This document shows positions 56,815 to 64,000 of a DNA stretch of 64,000 nucleotides, in pieces (positions within the stretch are counted from its first letter, which is position 1; each line of letters starts with the position of its first letter). A program made the position numbers and the translations under genes. The notes under the pieces are model-generated. The model was not told the origin of the DNA, made no database searches, and was given only the letters and a program-made list of their open reading frames with translations. This stretch comes from an uncultured Bacteroidales bacterium (GTDB lineage Bacteria; Bacteroidota; Bacteroidia; Bacteroidales; Paludibacteraceae): contig UQNE01000001.1 in the NCBI GenBank assembly GCA_900542355.1, forward strand, positions 124,001 to 188,000. Direction: 5' to 3'.

Positions 56815-57690
56815 TCAAATCCGCTCCAATACGGTGTGCACCAATTCTTTGATACGCGGTTTGTAGTCGGTGTTGGCAGCCTCTTTCTTGCGCTGAGCAA
56901 TCACGCAGCATACAGTCATCGCCTTATGCCCCATGTGGAGTGCCAAACCGGCAATGCACGACCCCTCCATCTCATAGTTGGTAATGCGTTGTCCCTCGTA
57001 GCGGAACGCCGAGATACGCTCATTGATGTCAGGTACGGCCAGGTTTACACGCAGCACACGCCCCTGTGGACCATAGAACCCGTTGGCAGCAATCGTGCAA
57101 CCGCGCATCATATCGTCCTTTGCTATACGATCCACCAACTCTTCATTGGCTTTTACGATATAAGGAACGGCGGCTTTCTTGGGGTAGTGGATAAAATCAA
57201 CCAACGCTTGCTCAAAGCCAAGGTCGGAGATCTGATCTCTATCCTCATAGAACGCTAAAACGCCGTCAAAACCAATCGATTTTTGGCTTACGAGGAAAGT
57301 ACCGAGAGGTATATCCTCTTGCATACCGCCGCAGGTGCCGACACGCACAATATCCAAACTGCGTTTCTCGGCTTTCTCCGTGCGAGTGACAAAGTCGATA
57401 TTGGCAAGCGCATCTATCTCATTCATCACTATATCGCAGTTATCCGTACCGATACCCGTCGAGATACAAGAGATGCGTTTGCCGTGATACTTACCCGTAA
57501 TCGTGTGAAACTCACGGCTTTGTACATCGCATTCTATGCTGCCTTCGTCGAAAAACGAAGCCACCATATCCACACGACCTTGATCGCCCACAAGAATCAC
57601 CTTGTCGGCCAAGAACTCAGGTTTCAAATGCAAGTGAAATACACTACCGTCATCATTGATGATCAGTTGAGAAGCAGGGAATGTTTTCAT
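56815..57690 (-). CDS. Uridine phosphorylase-type nucleoside phosphorylase
   Basis: Cytosolic salvage enzyme cleaving uridine or a related nucleoside with phosphate. The 291 residues include the phosphate-binding KVILVGDQGRVDMVASFF near 30, the ITGKYHGKRISCISTGIGTD segment near 65, RVGTCGGMQEDIPLGTFL near 117 and the substrate loop NYEMEGSCIAGLALHMGH near 240. Uridine specificity is inferred from overall similarity. The gene is 43 nt from the DUF3467 gene. Confidence 0.88.
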   Translation of the reverse strand: MKTFPASQLIINDDGSVFHLHLKPEFLADKVILVGDQGRVDMVASFFDEGSIECDVQSREFHTITGKYHGKRISCISTGIGTDNCDIVMNEIDALANIDFVTRTEKAEKRSLDIVRVGTCGGMQEDIPLGTFLVSQKSIGFDGVLAFYEDRDQISDLGFEQALVDFIHYPKKAAVPYIVKANEELVDRIAKDDMMRGCTIAANGFYGPQGRVLRVNLAVPDINERISAFRYEGQRITNYEMEGSCIAGLALHMGHKAMTVCCVIAQRKKEAANTDYKPRIKELVHTVLERI

Positions 57691-57733
57691 AGTAATAAAA
57701 TTCTTAATTATTCATTGTTAATTCCTAATTGCT

Positions 57734-58039
57734 TTACGCCTCGCCGCCGCCAAACGACATAGGCAGGGTCGAACCGGGGATAGGACCGCCCGGGTTCTGA
57801 ATAGCGCCAAATTGTTTCTCGTATTGAGCAATGTTGTTTTGCAGTGCAAAAAGCAGTTTCTTGGCTTGGTCGGGAGTCATTATCACACGCGACTTTACGC
57901 TTGCCTGCTCCATACCCGGCATCATGCGCACAAAGTCAAACACAAACTCGCTCGGCGAATGAGCAATGATAGTCAGGTTGGCATAAGTTCCCTCCGCCAC
58001 TTCGGGCGTCAGGTTGATGTTCAGTTTTTTTTCTTCCAT
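57734..58039 (-). CDS. DUF3467 family protein
   Basis: 101 residues from the ATG at 58039 (MEEKKLNINLTPEVAEGTYA). A GTG start at 58075 would add 12 unconvincing residues. The core, YANLTIIAHSPSEFVFDFVR followed by SRVIMTPDQAKKLLFALQNN, matches the DUF3467 family of short proteins with unknown role. The Gly/Pro-rich tail is flexible. Confidence 0.85.
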   Translation of the reverse strand: MEEKKLNINLTPEVAEGTYANLTIIAHSPSEFVFDFVRMMPGMEQASVKSRVIMTPDQAKKLLFALQNNIAQYEKQFGAIQNPGGPIPGSTLPMSFGGGEA

Positions 58040-58111
58040 AGTTTTGATGTGTTTTGCGTTCGCACCCGCGAACACAGTTATGTATTAAGGTGTATTCTTT
58101 TTATCCCTCAC

Positions 58112-59278
58112 TTACCACTTTATCTTACGCCGAAATGGCTGACTGATAAGCATATAGAGCGATACCAATGGTAGGCAAATATCATACCACAAGACGCTCA
58201 ATCCGTACATCGACAATCCCATGCGCCATGCGGATAGGTCCAATATCAGTATCTGCATCAGCAGTCTTACCCCAAACAATACCGCTGCCGTGATCCACGC
58301 TATCGGCGAACCGCATACCCCTATTGCTATCAGCAATGCATAGAAGATACCGCGCGTCAGGGGCTCTATGCCCAAACGCACTTTGCTCCCCGTGCGATAC
58401 TTAGGCGAGACGCTCAAGTGCCGTCTTTTCTGTTGCAACCAATCGTGCCAACTATGTTTCGAGACCGACCATGTCAGGCTCTCCGGCGATACCACCACTT
58501 CGGTATTCTTACCCGTAGCCACACGGTTCACAAACAGGTCATCGTCCCCCGCACGCTCGGTCATCAGTTGCGAGAAACCTCCGCTCGCAAAGAAGAAGTC
58601 TTTCTTGTATGCCAGGTTGCGCCCAACGCCCATATACGGATGCCCGCACAAGGCTGCCCCCATATAGTGCAATCCGTTGAACAATGTATCGTAGCAGGTA
58701 ATATGGTTCACCCCGCCACCATCGCGGAAGTATGCCCCAAAACCGAGAACCACCTGTGTCTCCGGTCGACTAAACCCGCTCATCATACTGCTGATCCAAT
58801 GTGTGCTCTCGGGGCGACAATCCGCATCAGTCAGCAGCAGGTAGTCATACTTCGCAGCCTTGGCGGCAAGTGTAATCGCCAGTTTCTTCGAACTGCCCAC
58901 CCATGCACCGCGCGGCACAAAAGTGGTACGCACTCGTGCATCGCGCACCATATAAGCGTCTATCACGGCAGCAGTGTTATCTTCCGACGCGTCGTTCACC
59001 ACAATCACCTCATACAGCGGATAGTCTTGCGTCAGCAGTGCCTGCAGATAAGCCTCAAGGTTATAGCCCTCGTTGCGGGCGCATACCACCACCGACACAC
59101 CTGCAACAGGCGTCCTATCCTGTGCTTCGGTGCTTTCTTGCTTCTTCTTGTCGTGGCGCAACTTGCGCATAGGTGCCGCCATATAGCGGGCATAGAAATA
59201 TACCTGAAAGATAAACGCAACGGCCAATGCCCCCATTAGGCAATAGTCCAATACCGATACAGAATACCAACTATCCAC
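58112..59278 (-). CDS. Membrane-anchored family 2 glycosyltransferase
   Basis: 388 residues. One N-terminal membrane helix (about 12-32), a cytosolic GT2 domain (VVVCARNEGYNLEAYLQALL near 63; LLLTDADCRPESTHWISS with DxD near 145; GDDDLFVNRVATG near 240; WLQQKRRHLSVSPKY near 277), then three C-terminal membrane segments. Such enzymes make cell-envelope glycans; the sugar donor is unknown. It starts 2 nt after the PCMD gene and is probably co-transcribed with it. Confidence 0.9.
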   Translation of the reverse strand: MDSWYSVSVLDYCLMGALAVAFIFQVYFYARYMAAPMRKLRHDKKKQESTEAQDRTPVAGVSVVVCARNEGYNLEAYLQALLTQDYPLYEVIVVNDASEDNTAAVIDAYMVRDARVRTTFVPRGAWVGSSKKLAITLAAKAAKYDYLLLTDADCRPESTHWISSMMSGFSRPETQVVLGFGAYFRDGGGVNHITCYDTLFNGLHYMGAALCGHPYMGVGRNLAYKKDFFFASGGFSQLMTERAGDDDLFVNRVATGKNTEVVVSPESLTWSVSKHSWHDWLQQKRRHLSVSPKYRTGSKVRLGIEPLTRGIFYALLIAIGVCGSPIAWITAAVLFGVRLLMQILILDLSAWRMGLSMYGLSVLWYDICLPLVSLYMLISQPFRRKIKW

Positions 59279-59280
59279 GG

Positions 59281-60234
59281 TTATTTATCATATACAAGTC
59301 CTACATTATCCACCCACAGTACATTGCCCGCATGCCCTACAAATGCCTCATAGCAACCGGCCGTCAGCATGATCACCATGTGTGTGGGCTGCAACGAGCC
59401 GTTCCAACCTTCTTCCTGTACAGGCACAATCTTGCCTTTCGAGTTCATCGCACGCTCATTGACATTAAAACCCATATAAGGCTTATACCACGGCTCCTTA
59501 GTGATATCGCCGTAGTGTACTTTTACGCGATGCCCGTTCTGCCAAGTCAGTTGGCTCTTGCTAAACCGCTCGTATGCCGTACCTACACGCACCGAGTGGA
59601 TATTTCCTTTCTCGTCTTCCCAACGATGTTGCAAGTATAGATACGCCTCTGCCTGGTCGTGTCCGTCTTGTTTCTTCGGCCTGCTCAGTCCTTTGGCATA
59701 CCACACCCATTTCTCGGGCGAGATGAGGCACTTATAGTCGAATATCAACGCCGACGGACGCCCCGTAAAAGGTACGCCAAAATCGATGTTCTGATAGGGG
59801 TCATTCGCACTCGTTACAGGCTCTATCGTTCGCCCCGTAAAGAGTGTTCCTGCTGCAAGCACCTGTATATCTATCATTCCCATTACTCTCACACCGAGCA
59901 TCGACACATCCAGTCGGCAGCATGTCCCGCCGTTTTCTCTCCGCTCGGGAGCCACGGTGGCTGCCGCTTTCTCTATGCCGATTACATTCGCATAAGCATT
60001 GCTCGTTGACCACGGACTGCCGGCTTGACCGTATAAATAAGGTCCGTTCTGGCGAATGGTGTCAGTCGGTGCCAAACAATAGAGAGTACGCGTATTACCG
60101 CCCAGCAAACGAGATTCTTTGATGTATCGTACCGTCCAATGCTCCATATCGCCGAATGGCAACATCTCAATACGCTCCGCCAACAGCGGCAACGACCCAA
60201 TCATCAAAGAAAAAAGGAGTATAGTCTTTTTCAT
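59281..60234 (-). CDS. Secreted PCMD-domain protein
   Basis: 317 residues with a signal peptide (MKKTILLFSLMIGSLPLLAE). The body matches the putative carbohydrate metabolism domain type: MLPFGDMEHWTVRYIKESRL at the N-terminus, ALIFDYKCLISPEKWVW in the centre, and the closing GNVLWVDNVGLVYDK, where the WVDN strand is typical. These beta-sandwich proteins are found on the surface of gut Bacteroidota; the ligand is not known. It lies between the acetylesterase and a glycosyltransferase. Confidence 0.75.
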   Translation of the reverse strand: MKKTILLFSLMIGSLPLLAERIEMLPFGDMEHWTVRYIKESRLLGGNTRTLYCLAPTDTIRQNGPYLYGQAGSPWSTSNAYANVIGIEKAAATVAPERRENGGTCCRLDVSMLGVRVMGMIDIQVLAAGTLFTGRTIEPVTSANDPYQNIDFGVPFTGRPSALIFDYKCLISPEKWVWYAKGLSRPKKQDGHDQAEAYLYLQHRWEDEKGNIHSVRVGTAYERFSKSQLTWQNGHRVKVHYGDITKEPWYKPYMGFNVNERAMNSKGKIVPVQEEGWNGSLQPTHMVIMLTAGCYEAFVGHAGNVLWVDNVGLVYDK

Positions 60235-60288
60235 CCGAAAAAAATAATCTCAATCCTGTATCATGCATCATGCATTCTACATTATGCA

Positions 60289-61080
60289 TTAATAACTGAT
60301 TCCGCAGGGTGTCGTATAAACCACCTCACCTTCGGTCGTGATATACTTCGACAACCATTTGAGATTCAGTGCTTTCATCTGCTCTGCAGCCTGTCGCCCA
60401 ACCTCCAACGCACCGGCCTCACGCAGGTGGGTGTTGTCGGTCTTGCCATCGGGGAACTTCAAGCACTCCCCGGGTGCTACATTCATAAAGTACTGCTTGC
60501 TCGCCTCGTCCCCGAGGTTAGTCAGCCATTCGGCGGTCGATTGCTCCAAATCGAGCAAGGGCACATTCATCCTTTTGGCTACTCGCCGAGCCGCTTCGGG
60601 ATAGCCCCCATGGCGAGGATAGAACACACCGTTTTTGAAGTAGCGGCGCGAGATAGGCGTGCAGAGCACCACATGCGCATGCTTCTTCTGCGCCTCCTCT
60701 ATCATCTGCATCAGGTTGTTCTCATAGTCCGCAATCGGCGTATATCGCTCAGGGTCTGACTGTTTAGCATCGTTATGCCCAAACTGTATCAACACAATAT
60801 CGCCTCGGTGTACACGCTTCATCACCTCTGCCCACCGGCCTTGAGCGATAAACGATTTGGTACTGCGCCCGTTGCGAGCATGGTTCTCTACCACGATATT
60901 ACCCTTCAGATAAGTAGGGAACAACTGCCCCCAACCGCGTTCGGGAGATATATCCAACTCTTCTTTGTCGGCCATGGTGGAATCGCCTACCATAAACAAG
61001 GTTACAGGACGCTTGCCGGCGGATATGCATAGCAAACCTAATACGCCAAGCAGCAAAATAGAGAAAAAGGTCTTTTTCAT
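60289..61080 (-). CDS. Rhamnogalacturonan acetylesterase-type SGNH hydrolase (CE12-like)
   Basis: Removes acetyl groups from pectin side regions. The 263 residues begin with a signal peptide (MKKTFFSILLLGVLGLLCIS) and show the SGNH blocks: VTLFMVGDSTMAD (Ser), GRSTKSF, VLIQFGHNDAKQ (Asn) and DNTHLREAGA (Asp-His dyad). The GDSTMAD start and RGWGQLFPTYL segment are typical of CE12. Together with the pectate lyase at 12382 it points to pectin use. It has its own promoter that interleaves with that of aroC. Confidence 0.9.
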   Translation of the reverse strand: MKKTFFSILLLGVLGLLCISAGKRPVTLFMVGDSTMADKEELDISPERGWGQLFPTYLKGNIVVENHARNGRSTKSFIAQGRWAEVMKRVHRGDIVLIQFGHNDAKQSDPERYTPIADYENNLMQMIEEAQKKHAHVVLCTPISRRYFKNGVFYPRHGGYPEAARRVAKRMNVPLLDLEQSTAEWLTNLGDEASKQYFMNVAPGECLKFPDGKTDNTHLREAGALEVGRQAAEQMKALNLKWLSKYITTEGEVVYTTPCGISY

Positions 61081-61121
61081 ATTAGCCCATATTGTTGTTC
61101 TGTTGTTGTTTCAAAAGTTTG

Positions 61122-61153
61122 CAAAGTTACTGCTTTTTTTGTATATTCGCAAA
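61122..61153 (-). promoter_or_regulatory. Promoter of the acetylesterase operon
   Basis: Minus strand TTTG (61153-61150), 20 nt, TAACTTTG (61129-61122). Its upstream element lies between the two elements of the plus-strand aroC promoter. Confidence 0.78.
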
Positions 61154-61169
61154 TTTTGTTGTAATTTTG
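61138..61169 (+). promoter_or_regulatory. Promoter of aroC
   Basis: TTTG (61138-61141), 20 nt, TAATTTTG (61162-61169). It overlaps the divergent acetylesterase promoter over 16 bp, so the two polymerases cannot bind together. Confidence 0.78.
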
Positions 61170-61228
61170 CCCTCTCCAAACAATCGCTTGGTAAAATCTG
61201 ACAAACACTCTTTCACTCGCAAACCGCT

Positions 61229-62134
61229 ATGAACTCGTTTGGCAAACACTTCGTTTTCACTTCCTTTGGTGAGTCCCACGGTAAGGCTATCGGCGGGGTA
61301 CTTGACGGTGTACCCGCAGGTCTGCATATCGATTTTGACCTCATACGCACCGAGTTGCTTCGCCGCAGCGGACAAGGTGTCTGTGGCGCATCAGAGCGTG
61401 CCAAGCGCGAACCCGACGAGGTCGAATGGCTCAGTGGCGTACTTGATGGCGTTACCCTCGGTACTCCCATCGCTTTCCTTATCCGCAACACCGATGCACG
61501 CCCCGAGGACTACCTATGGCTCAAGCACAACTATCGCCCCGGGCATGCCGACCGAGTCTATGAGCAGAAATACGGCATTCGTGATTGGCGTGGCGGTGGT
61601 AGAGCCTCAGCACGAGAAACCGCCGCACGCGTCGTAGCAGGCTGTATCGCCAAGCAGATGTTGCGCCTCAAGGGTATCTCTATCCAAGCCGAATTGGTAC
61701 AAGTGGGCAACGAGACCGACCCGCAGCGGTTCGAGCCGCTCATCCGTGCCGTGCGCGCAGAGGGCGACTCTATCGGAGGTATCATCCGTTGTACCGTTAC
61801 GGGCGTTCCCATCGGTACAGGCGAACCTATATTCGATAAACTCCAAGCCCATCTCGCTTATGCCGTGATGAGTATCAATGCCTGCAAGGGCTTCGATTAT
61901 GGTACGGGTTTCGAGGGAGTAGGCCTGTACGGCAGCCAAGCCAACTCCATATCGGGCGGCATATCGGGCGGCATCGCCGATGGCTCACCTATCACTTTCC
62001 GTTGTGTCTTTAAGCCAACCCCTAGTATCGCTCAGACTGTCCCCGGCCGCCACGATGCCTGCGTAGCCACGCGTGCCGTCCCCGTTGTCGAGGCCATGAC
62101 CGCCCTCGCCCTCGCTGACCTCCTTCTCCCCTGA
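61229..62134 (+). CDS. aroC: Chorismate synthase, compact form
   Basis: Last step of the shikimate pathway, FMN-dependent removal of phosphate from EPSP. The 301 residues keep the catalytic landmarks: TSFGESHGKAIGGVLDGVPA (active-site His), YRPGHADRVYEQKYGIRDWR (second His), GGGRASARETAARVVAG, and GRHDACVATRAVPVVEAMTA. The family norm is about 350-360. Two segments look deleted: the loop before SGGISGGIADG (about 15 residues, next to the FMN) and the hairpin before GRHDAC. The C-terminal helix is also short. No frameshift is seen. Confidence 0.92.
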   Translation: MNSFGKHFVFTSFGESHGKAIGGVLDGVPAGLHIDFDLIRTELLRRSGQGVCGASERAKREPDEVEWLSGVLDGVTLGTPIAFLIRNTDARPEDYLWLKHNYRPGHADRVYEQKYGIRDWRGGGRASARETAARVVAGCIAKQMLRLKGISIQAELVQVGNETDPQRFEPLIRAVRAEGDSIGGIIRCTVTGVPIGTGEPIFDKLQAHLAYAVMSINACKGFDYGTGFEGVGLYGSQANSISGGISGGIADGSPITFRCVFKPTPSIAQTVPGRHDACVATRAVPVVEAMTALALADLLLP

Positions 62135-62384
62135 TTATTCCGCTCCTATTTTCCTTCATTCTTTCCTTCTCCTCTCCTTTTTCCCCTTTCTCCTACACTT
62201 TTGCAATGACAGCCCTCGTTGCCGTGTCGTTGCGCACAAACTGTTTGTATGGCTTGCACGGAGCCCCCCCTCTCGTTCCTGTCTATATCTTTTTCTTCTT
62301 CCTATTCGTATCTTATTTTGTCTTATTTTTATCTTTTCGTTCTATGATTTGCGCCCTGTTTTGCTACTGTATGCCCACCAATCG

Positions 62385-62480
62385 TACTATGTAATTAGTA
62401 TGTGATTAGTATGTGATTAGTATGTTATTAAGCGAACCCGATAATACCCTAACAATACCCTCGTAATACTCATAATAGTA
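62385..62480 (+). repeat. Repeat R3, copy b
   Basis: Imperfect 11-bp units (TAGTATGTGAT) repeated three to four times at 62385-62430, then GAACCCGATAATACCC and CTCGTAATACT. It matches the layout of copy a at 21311-21420. Confidence 0.65.
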
Positions 62481-62530
62481 TTAAAAAATGTTGCAGATTT
62501 TCCATCTGCTTTCTTCCCGCATTGTCTTGA

Positions 62531-62556
62531 TGGCCAATTAATCGATAACGGAGGAT
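62531..62556 (+). repeat. Dispersed intergenic repeat R2, copy c
   Basis: TTAATCGATAACGGAGGA (62538-62555), one base different from copy a at 22244-22261. Confidence 0.6.
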
Positions 62557-62606
62557 ATTCTCGGCTATGTTTTAACGAACTGCATGGTTGTTTAGGAGAC
62601 CTCGTA

Positions 62607-62698
62607 CAACACAAACACTAATTTAGTTTTTGGAAATTAACAGCCCCTGTAGTAAATATTTTTGTACAATTCTTAAACACATTATTGAATGTTTTGTG
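62607..62698 (+). repeat. Dispersed intergenic repeat R1, copy c
   Basis: The core AAACACTAATTTAGTTTTTG starts at 62613, followed by GAAATTAA and a tail TAGTAAATATTTTTGTAC, then ATTATTGAATGTTTTG. It is preceded by GTACAA. Same order as copy b. Confidence 0.7.
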
Positions 62699-62716
62699 GA
62701 AAAATGTGTTTTAGAA

Positions 62717-62748
62717 TTTGTATAATTAAAAAAAAAATCGTACTTTTG
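62717..62748 (+). promoter_or_regulatory. Promoter of the flippase-like gene
   Basis: TTTG (62717-62720), 20 nt, TACTTTTG (62741-62748). The leader to the ATG at 62900 is about 145 nt and contains purine-rich tandem repeats. Confidence 0.75.
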
Positions 62749-62854
62749 CGCGTGTTTGGACAAAGTCCATTATTTTCCGAAGTTACAAGGGGACGAAATG
62801 GTGATAATCAGTTGATTTACAGACAGATTAGTAAGGGGATTGCTATTGATAAGA

Positions 62855-62970
62855 AGGAAGGAGCAAAGACAATAGAGCAAAGAGCAAAGAATAAAGACAA
62901 TGGATAAAGGAGCAAAGAGCAAAGATGAAGGAACAAGGAATAAGGACGAAGGAGAAGTGAAGAAAGAAAG
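62855..62970 (+). repeat. Purine-rich imperfect tandem repeat spanning the start of the flippase-like gene
   Basis: Units close to GAGCAAAGA recur (GGAGCAAAGAC, AGAGCAAAGAGCAAAGA, GGAGCAAAGAGCAAAGA, then GGAACAAGGA and GGACGAAGGA). They run from the leader into the coding sequence, where they encode Lys/Glu/Asp-rich residues 1-22. Confidence 0.65.
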
Positions 62971-63895
62971 ATACATATGGTTGGGAGAGGTAGTGCTGAC
63001 GCTGTGCGCATACGGCTACTTGGTGTATCGATTGGTATGCTTCGAGGGGTACGCAGCGTGGGGAGAGCAGTTGGCATCGGCAGGGATAGGGCAGTATGTT
63101 TGTTTAGCGGTATGTGTGGCGTTGTTCCCGCTGAATATCTTTTTAGAGGCTTGCAAATGGCGATACCTAATGCGCAAGATCGAGCCGATGACGCTACGAG
63201 GGTCGCAACGGCAAGTGTACTACGGCACAGTGGGTGCGTTTGTAACTCCCTATCGAGCAGGCGATTACCCGGCGCGAGTGATGATGATGCGAGATAAGAG
63301 CCGTTGGGCGAGTGCGATAGGGATGGCGTTGGTGGGGAGCGTGGCACTCACGATGGTGATTGTATTGGCGGGACTGCCAGCAGCATGGAGCATCTTCTCA
63401 AACGGCGATTGGGGCGAGCAATGGACAGTATGGGTAGCCATAAGCATCAGTCTTGCTATTGGGGCAGCACTGCCATGGTGCATGCAGCGGCTATCCAAAA
63501 GAGATTGGAAAAACGAAAAGATACGAGTGCTTGCCGATGAGTTGGGGGAGATGGGCTATGGAGCCTTTATGCGCACTATGGGTTGGTCGGCACTACGCTA
63601 TGTGTGTTTCGGCGTGCAGTTGTATCTGTCATTGCGTTTCTGCGGGGCAGAGTTGCCACCGGCAGAGGCGATAAAAGCAATAGCGTTGTACTACCTGCTG
63701 GTAACTATCACACCCAATATCCCCGCAGCAGACTTGGGCATATGCGGCAGTTGGGCAGTGTGGGTGTTCGGACAATGGGGAGTGAGTGCTCCCGCTTGCG
63801 CGATGTGCGCCGGGGTGATGTGGGTGTGCAACACGGTGCTTCCGATGATAGTCGGCTCCCTTGAACGGCATTGCGTAGGAAAAGAAAACATATAA
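62900..63895 (+). CDS. Flippase-like membrane protein (lysylphosphatidylglycerol synthase TM-region family)
   Basis: 331 residues. A charged low-complexity N-terminus (MDKGAKSKDEGTRNKDEGEV) encoded by tandem repeats precedes about seven to eight membrane helices. The core has the family pattern: FPLNIFLEACKWRYLMRKIE, YYGTVGAFVTPYRAGDYPAR (the G-x-x-T-P-x-R-x-G-D block) and LLVTITPNIPAADLGICGSW. Members are UPF0104/AglD-like proteins thought to move lipids or lipid-linked intermediates across membranes. The true start could be further downstream, since the repeat part looks dispensable. Confidence 0.83.
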   Translation: MDKGAKSKDEGTRNKDEGEVKKERYIWLGEVVLTLCAYGYLVYRLVCFEGYAAWGEQLASAGIGQYVCLAVCVALFPLNIFLEACKWRYLMRKIEPMTLRGSQRQVYYGTVGAFVTPYRAGDYPARVMMMRDKSRWASAIGMALVGSVALTMVIVLAGLPAAWSIFSNGDWGEQWTVWVAISISLAIGAALPWCMQRLSKRDWKNEKIRVLADELGEMGYGAFMRTMGWSALRYVCFGVQLYLSLRFCGAELPPAEAIKAIALYYLLVTITPNIPAADLGICGSWAVWVFGQWGVSAPACAMCAGVMWVCNTVLPMIVGSLERHCVGKENI

Positions 63896-64000
63896 TTATC
63901 ATATAATTAAACATATTCTTTCGCTGCACTTTTATTGAGGAATCCATTAAACAGCGTCAAAAGGATATAAACTATACGAAATTTATCAAATCACTACAAA
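63896..64000. other. Window end, nothing recognised
   Basis: A+T-rich sequence after the flippase-like gene with no ORF or hairpin of note. Confidence 0.4.

Larger units (their letters stand above)
62135..62716. other. Long intergenic region with repeats R3, R2 and R1
   Basis: T-rich sequence follows aroC (62140-62345) with no supported gene. Then come R3 copy b (62385-62480), R2 copy c (62531-62556) and R1 copy c (62607-62698), ending at the promoter of the flippase-like gene. This is the densest repeat cluster in the window. Confidence 0.6.

Overview
The window is a chromosomal segment of a Bacteroidales bacterium, probably gut-associated. The evidence is Bacteroidota-type promoters (TTTG, 19-20 nt, TAnnTTTG) upstream of many genes, no consistent Shine-Dalgarno sequences, type IX secretion-like C-termini, a TonB-dependent receptor with a carboxypeptidase-regulatory N-domain, DUF3078, a PCMD-domain protein, and IS982, IS5 and IS30 family elements. 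I cannot assign family or genus.

Layout. 1-8278, all on the minus strand: the information-processing block tRNA-Thr(TGT), tRNA-Tyr, tRNA-Gly, tRNA-Thr(GGT), tuf, tRNA-Trp, secE, nusG, rplK, rplA, rplJ, rplL, rpoB (rpoB runs off the left edge). A strong terminator-like hairpin lies between rplL and rpoB. 8558-8950: a plus-strand structured RNA with a clean promoter and terminator and no ORF. 9146-12118: the 2-oxoacid:ferredoxin oxidoreductase operon korAB. 12382-16596: MATE exporter, BASS-type transporter and secreted pectate lyase. 16899-20911: a small unknown gene, then the DUF3078 protein, a coiled-coil protein, zapA and rny as one operon. 21191-29410, plus strand: an unknown 171-aa protein, a 1191-aa secreted modular protein, an AraC regulator with an exported flavodoxin, and a broken secreted protein gene. 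29721-33197: pheT and a companion envelope gene. 33275-34756: a complete IS5-family element with a 4-bp target duplication.

35-47 kb is the most interesting part. A CusCBA-type metal efflux operon (His-rich membrane protein, cusB, cusA, cusC) is split exactly at the cusB start codon by a 5.3-kb composite transposon. Its outer ends come from two IS982 copies, and an 8-bp repeat TAAATAAT flanks the whole unit. The transposon carries an A+T-rich three-gene operon of unknown function with its own perfect promoter; the first product ends in what looks like a MazF/PemK-like fold. A broken IS30 lies beside it. Downstream of the insertion cusB carries an in-frame amber codon and cusA a 1-nt frameshift, consistent with decay after silencing.

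47.4-64 kb holds mutS, a TonB-dependent receptor, a likely minus-strand transcription unit (rhamnogalacturonan acetylesterase, PCMD protein, glycosyltransferase, DUF3467, uridine phosphorylase, dipeptidyl peptidase III, aroA, truncated glycosyltransferase), a divergent and unusually compact aroC, and a flippase-like membrane protein. Pectate lyase and the acetylesterase suggest use of plant pectin. Intergenic regions at 21.0, 21.3, 22.1, 29.5 and 62.4-62.7 kb share at least three families of short dispersed repeats.
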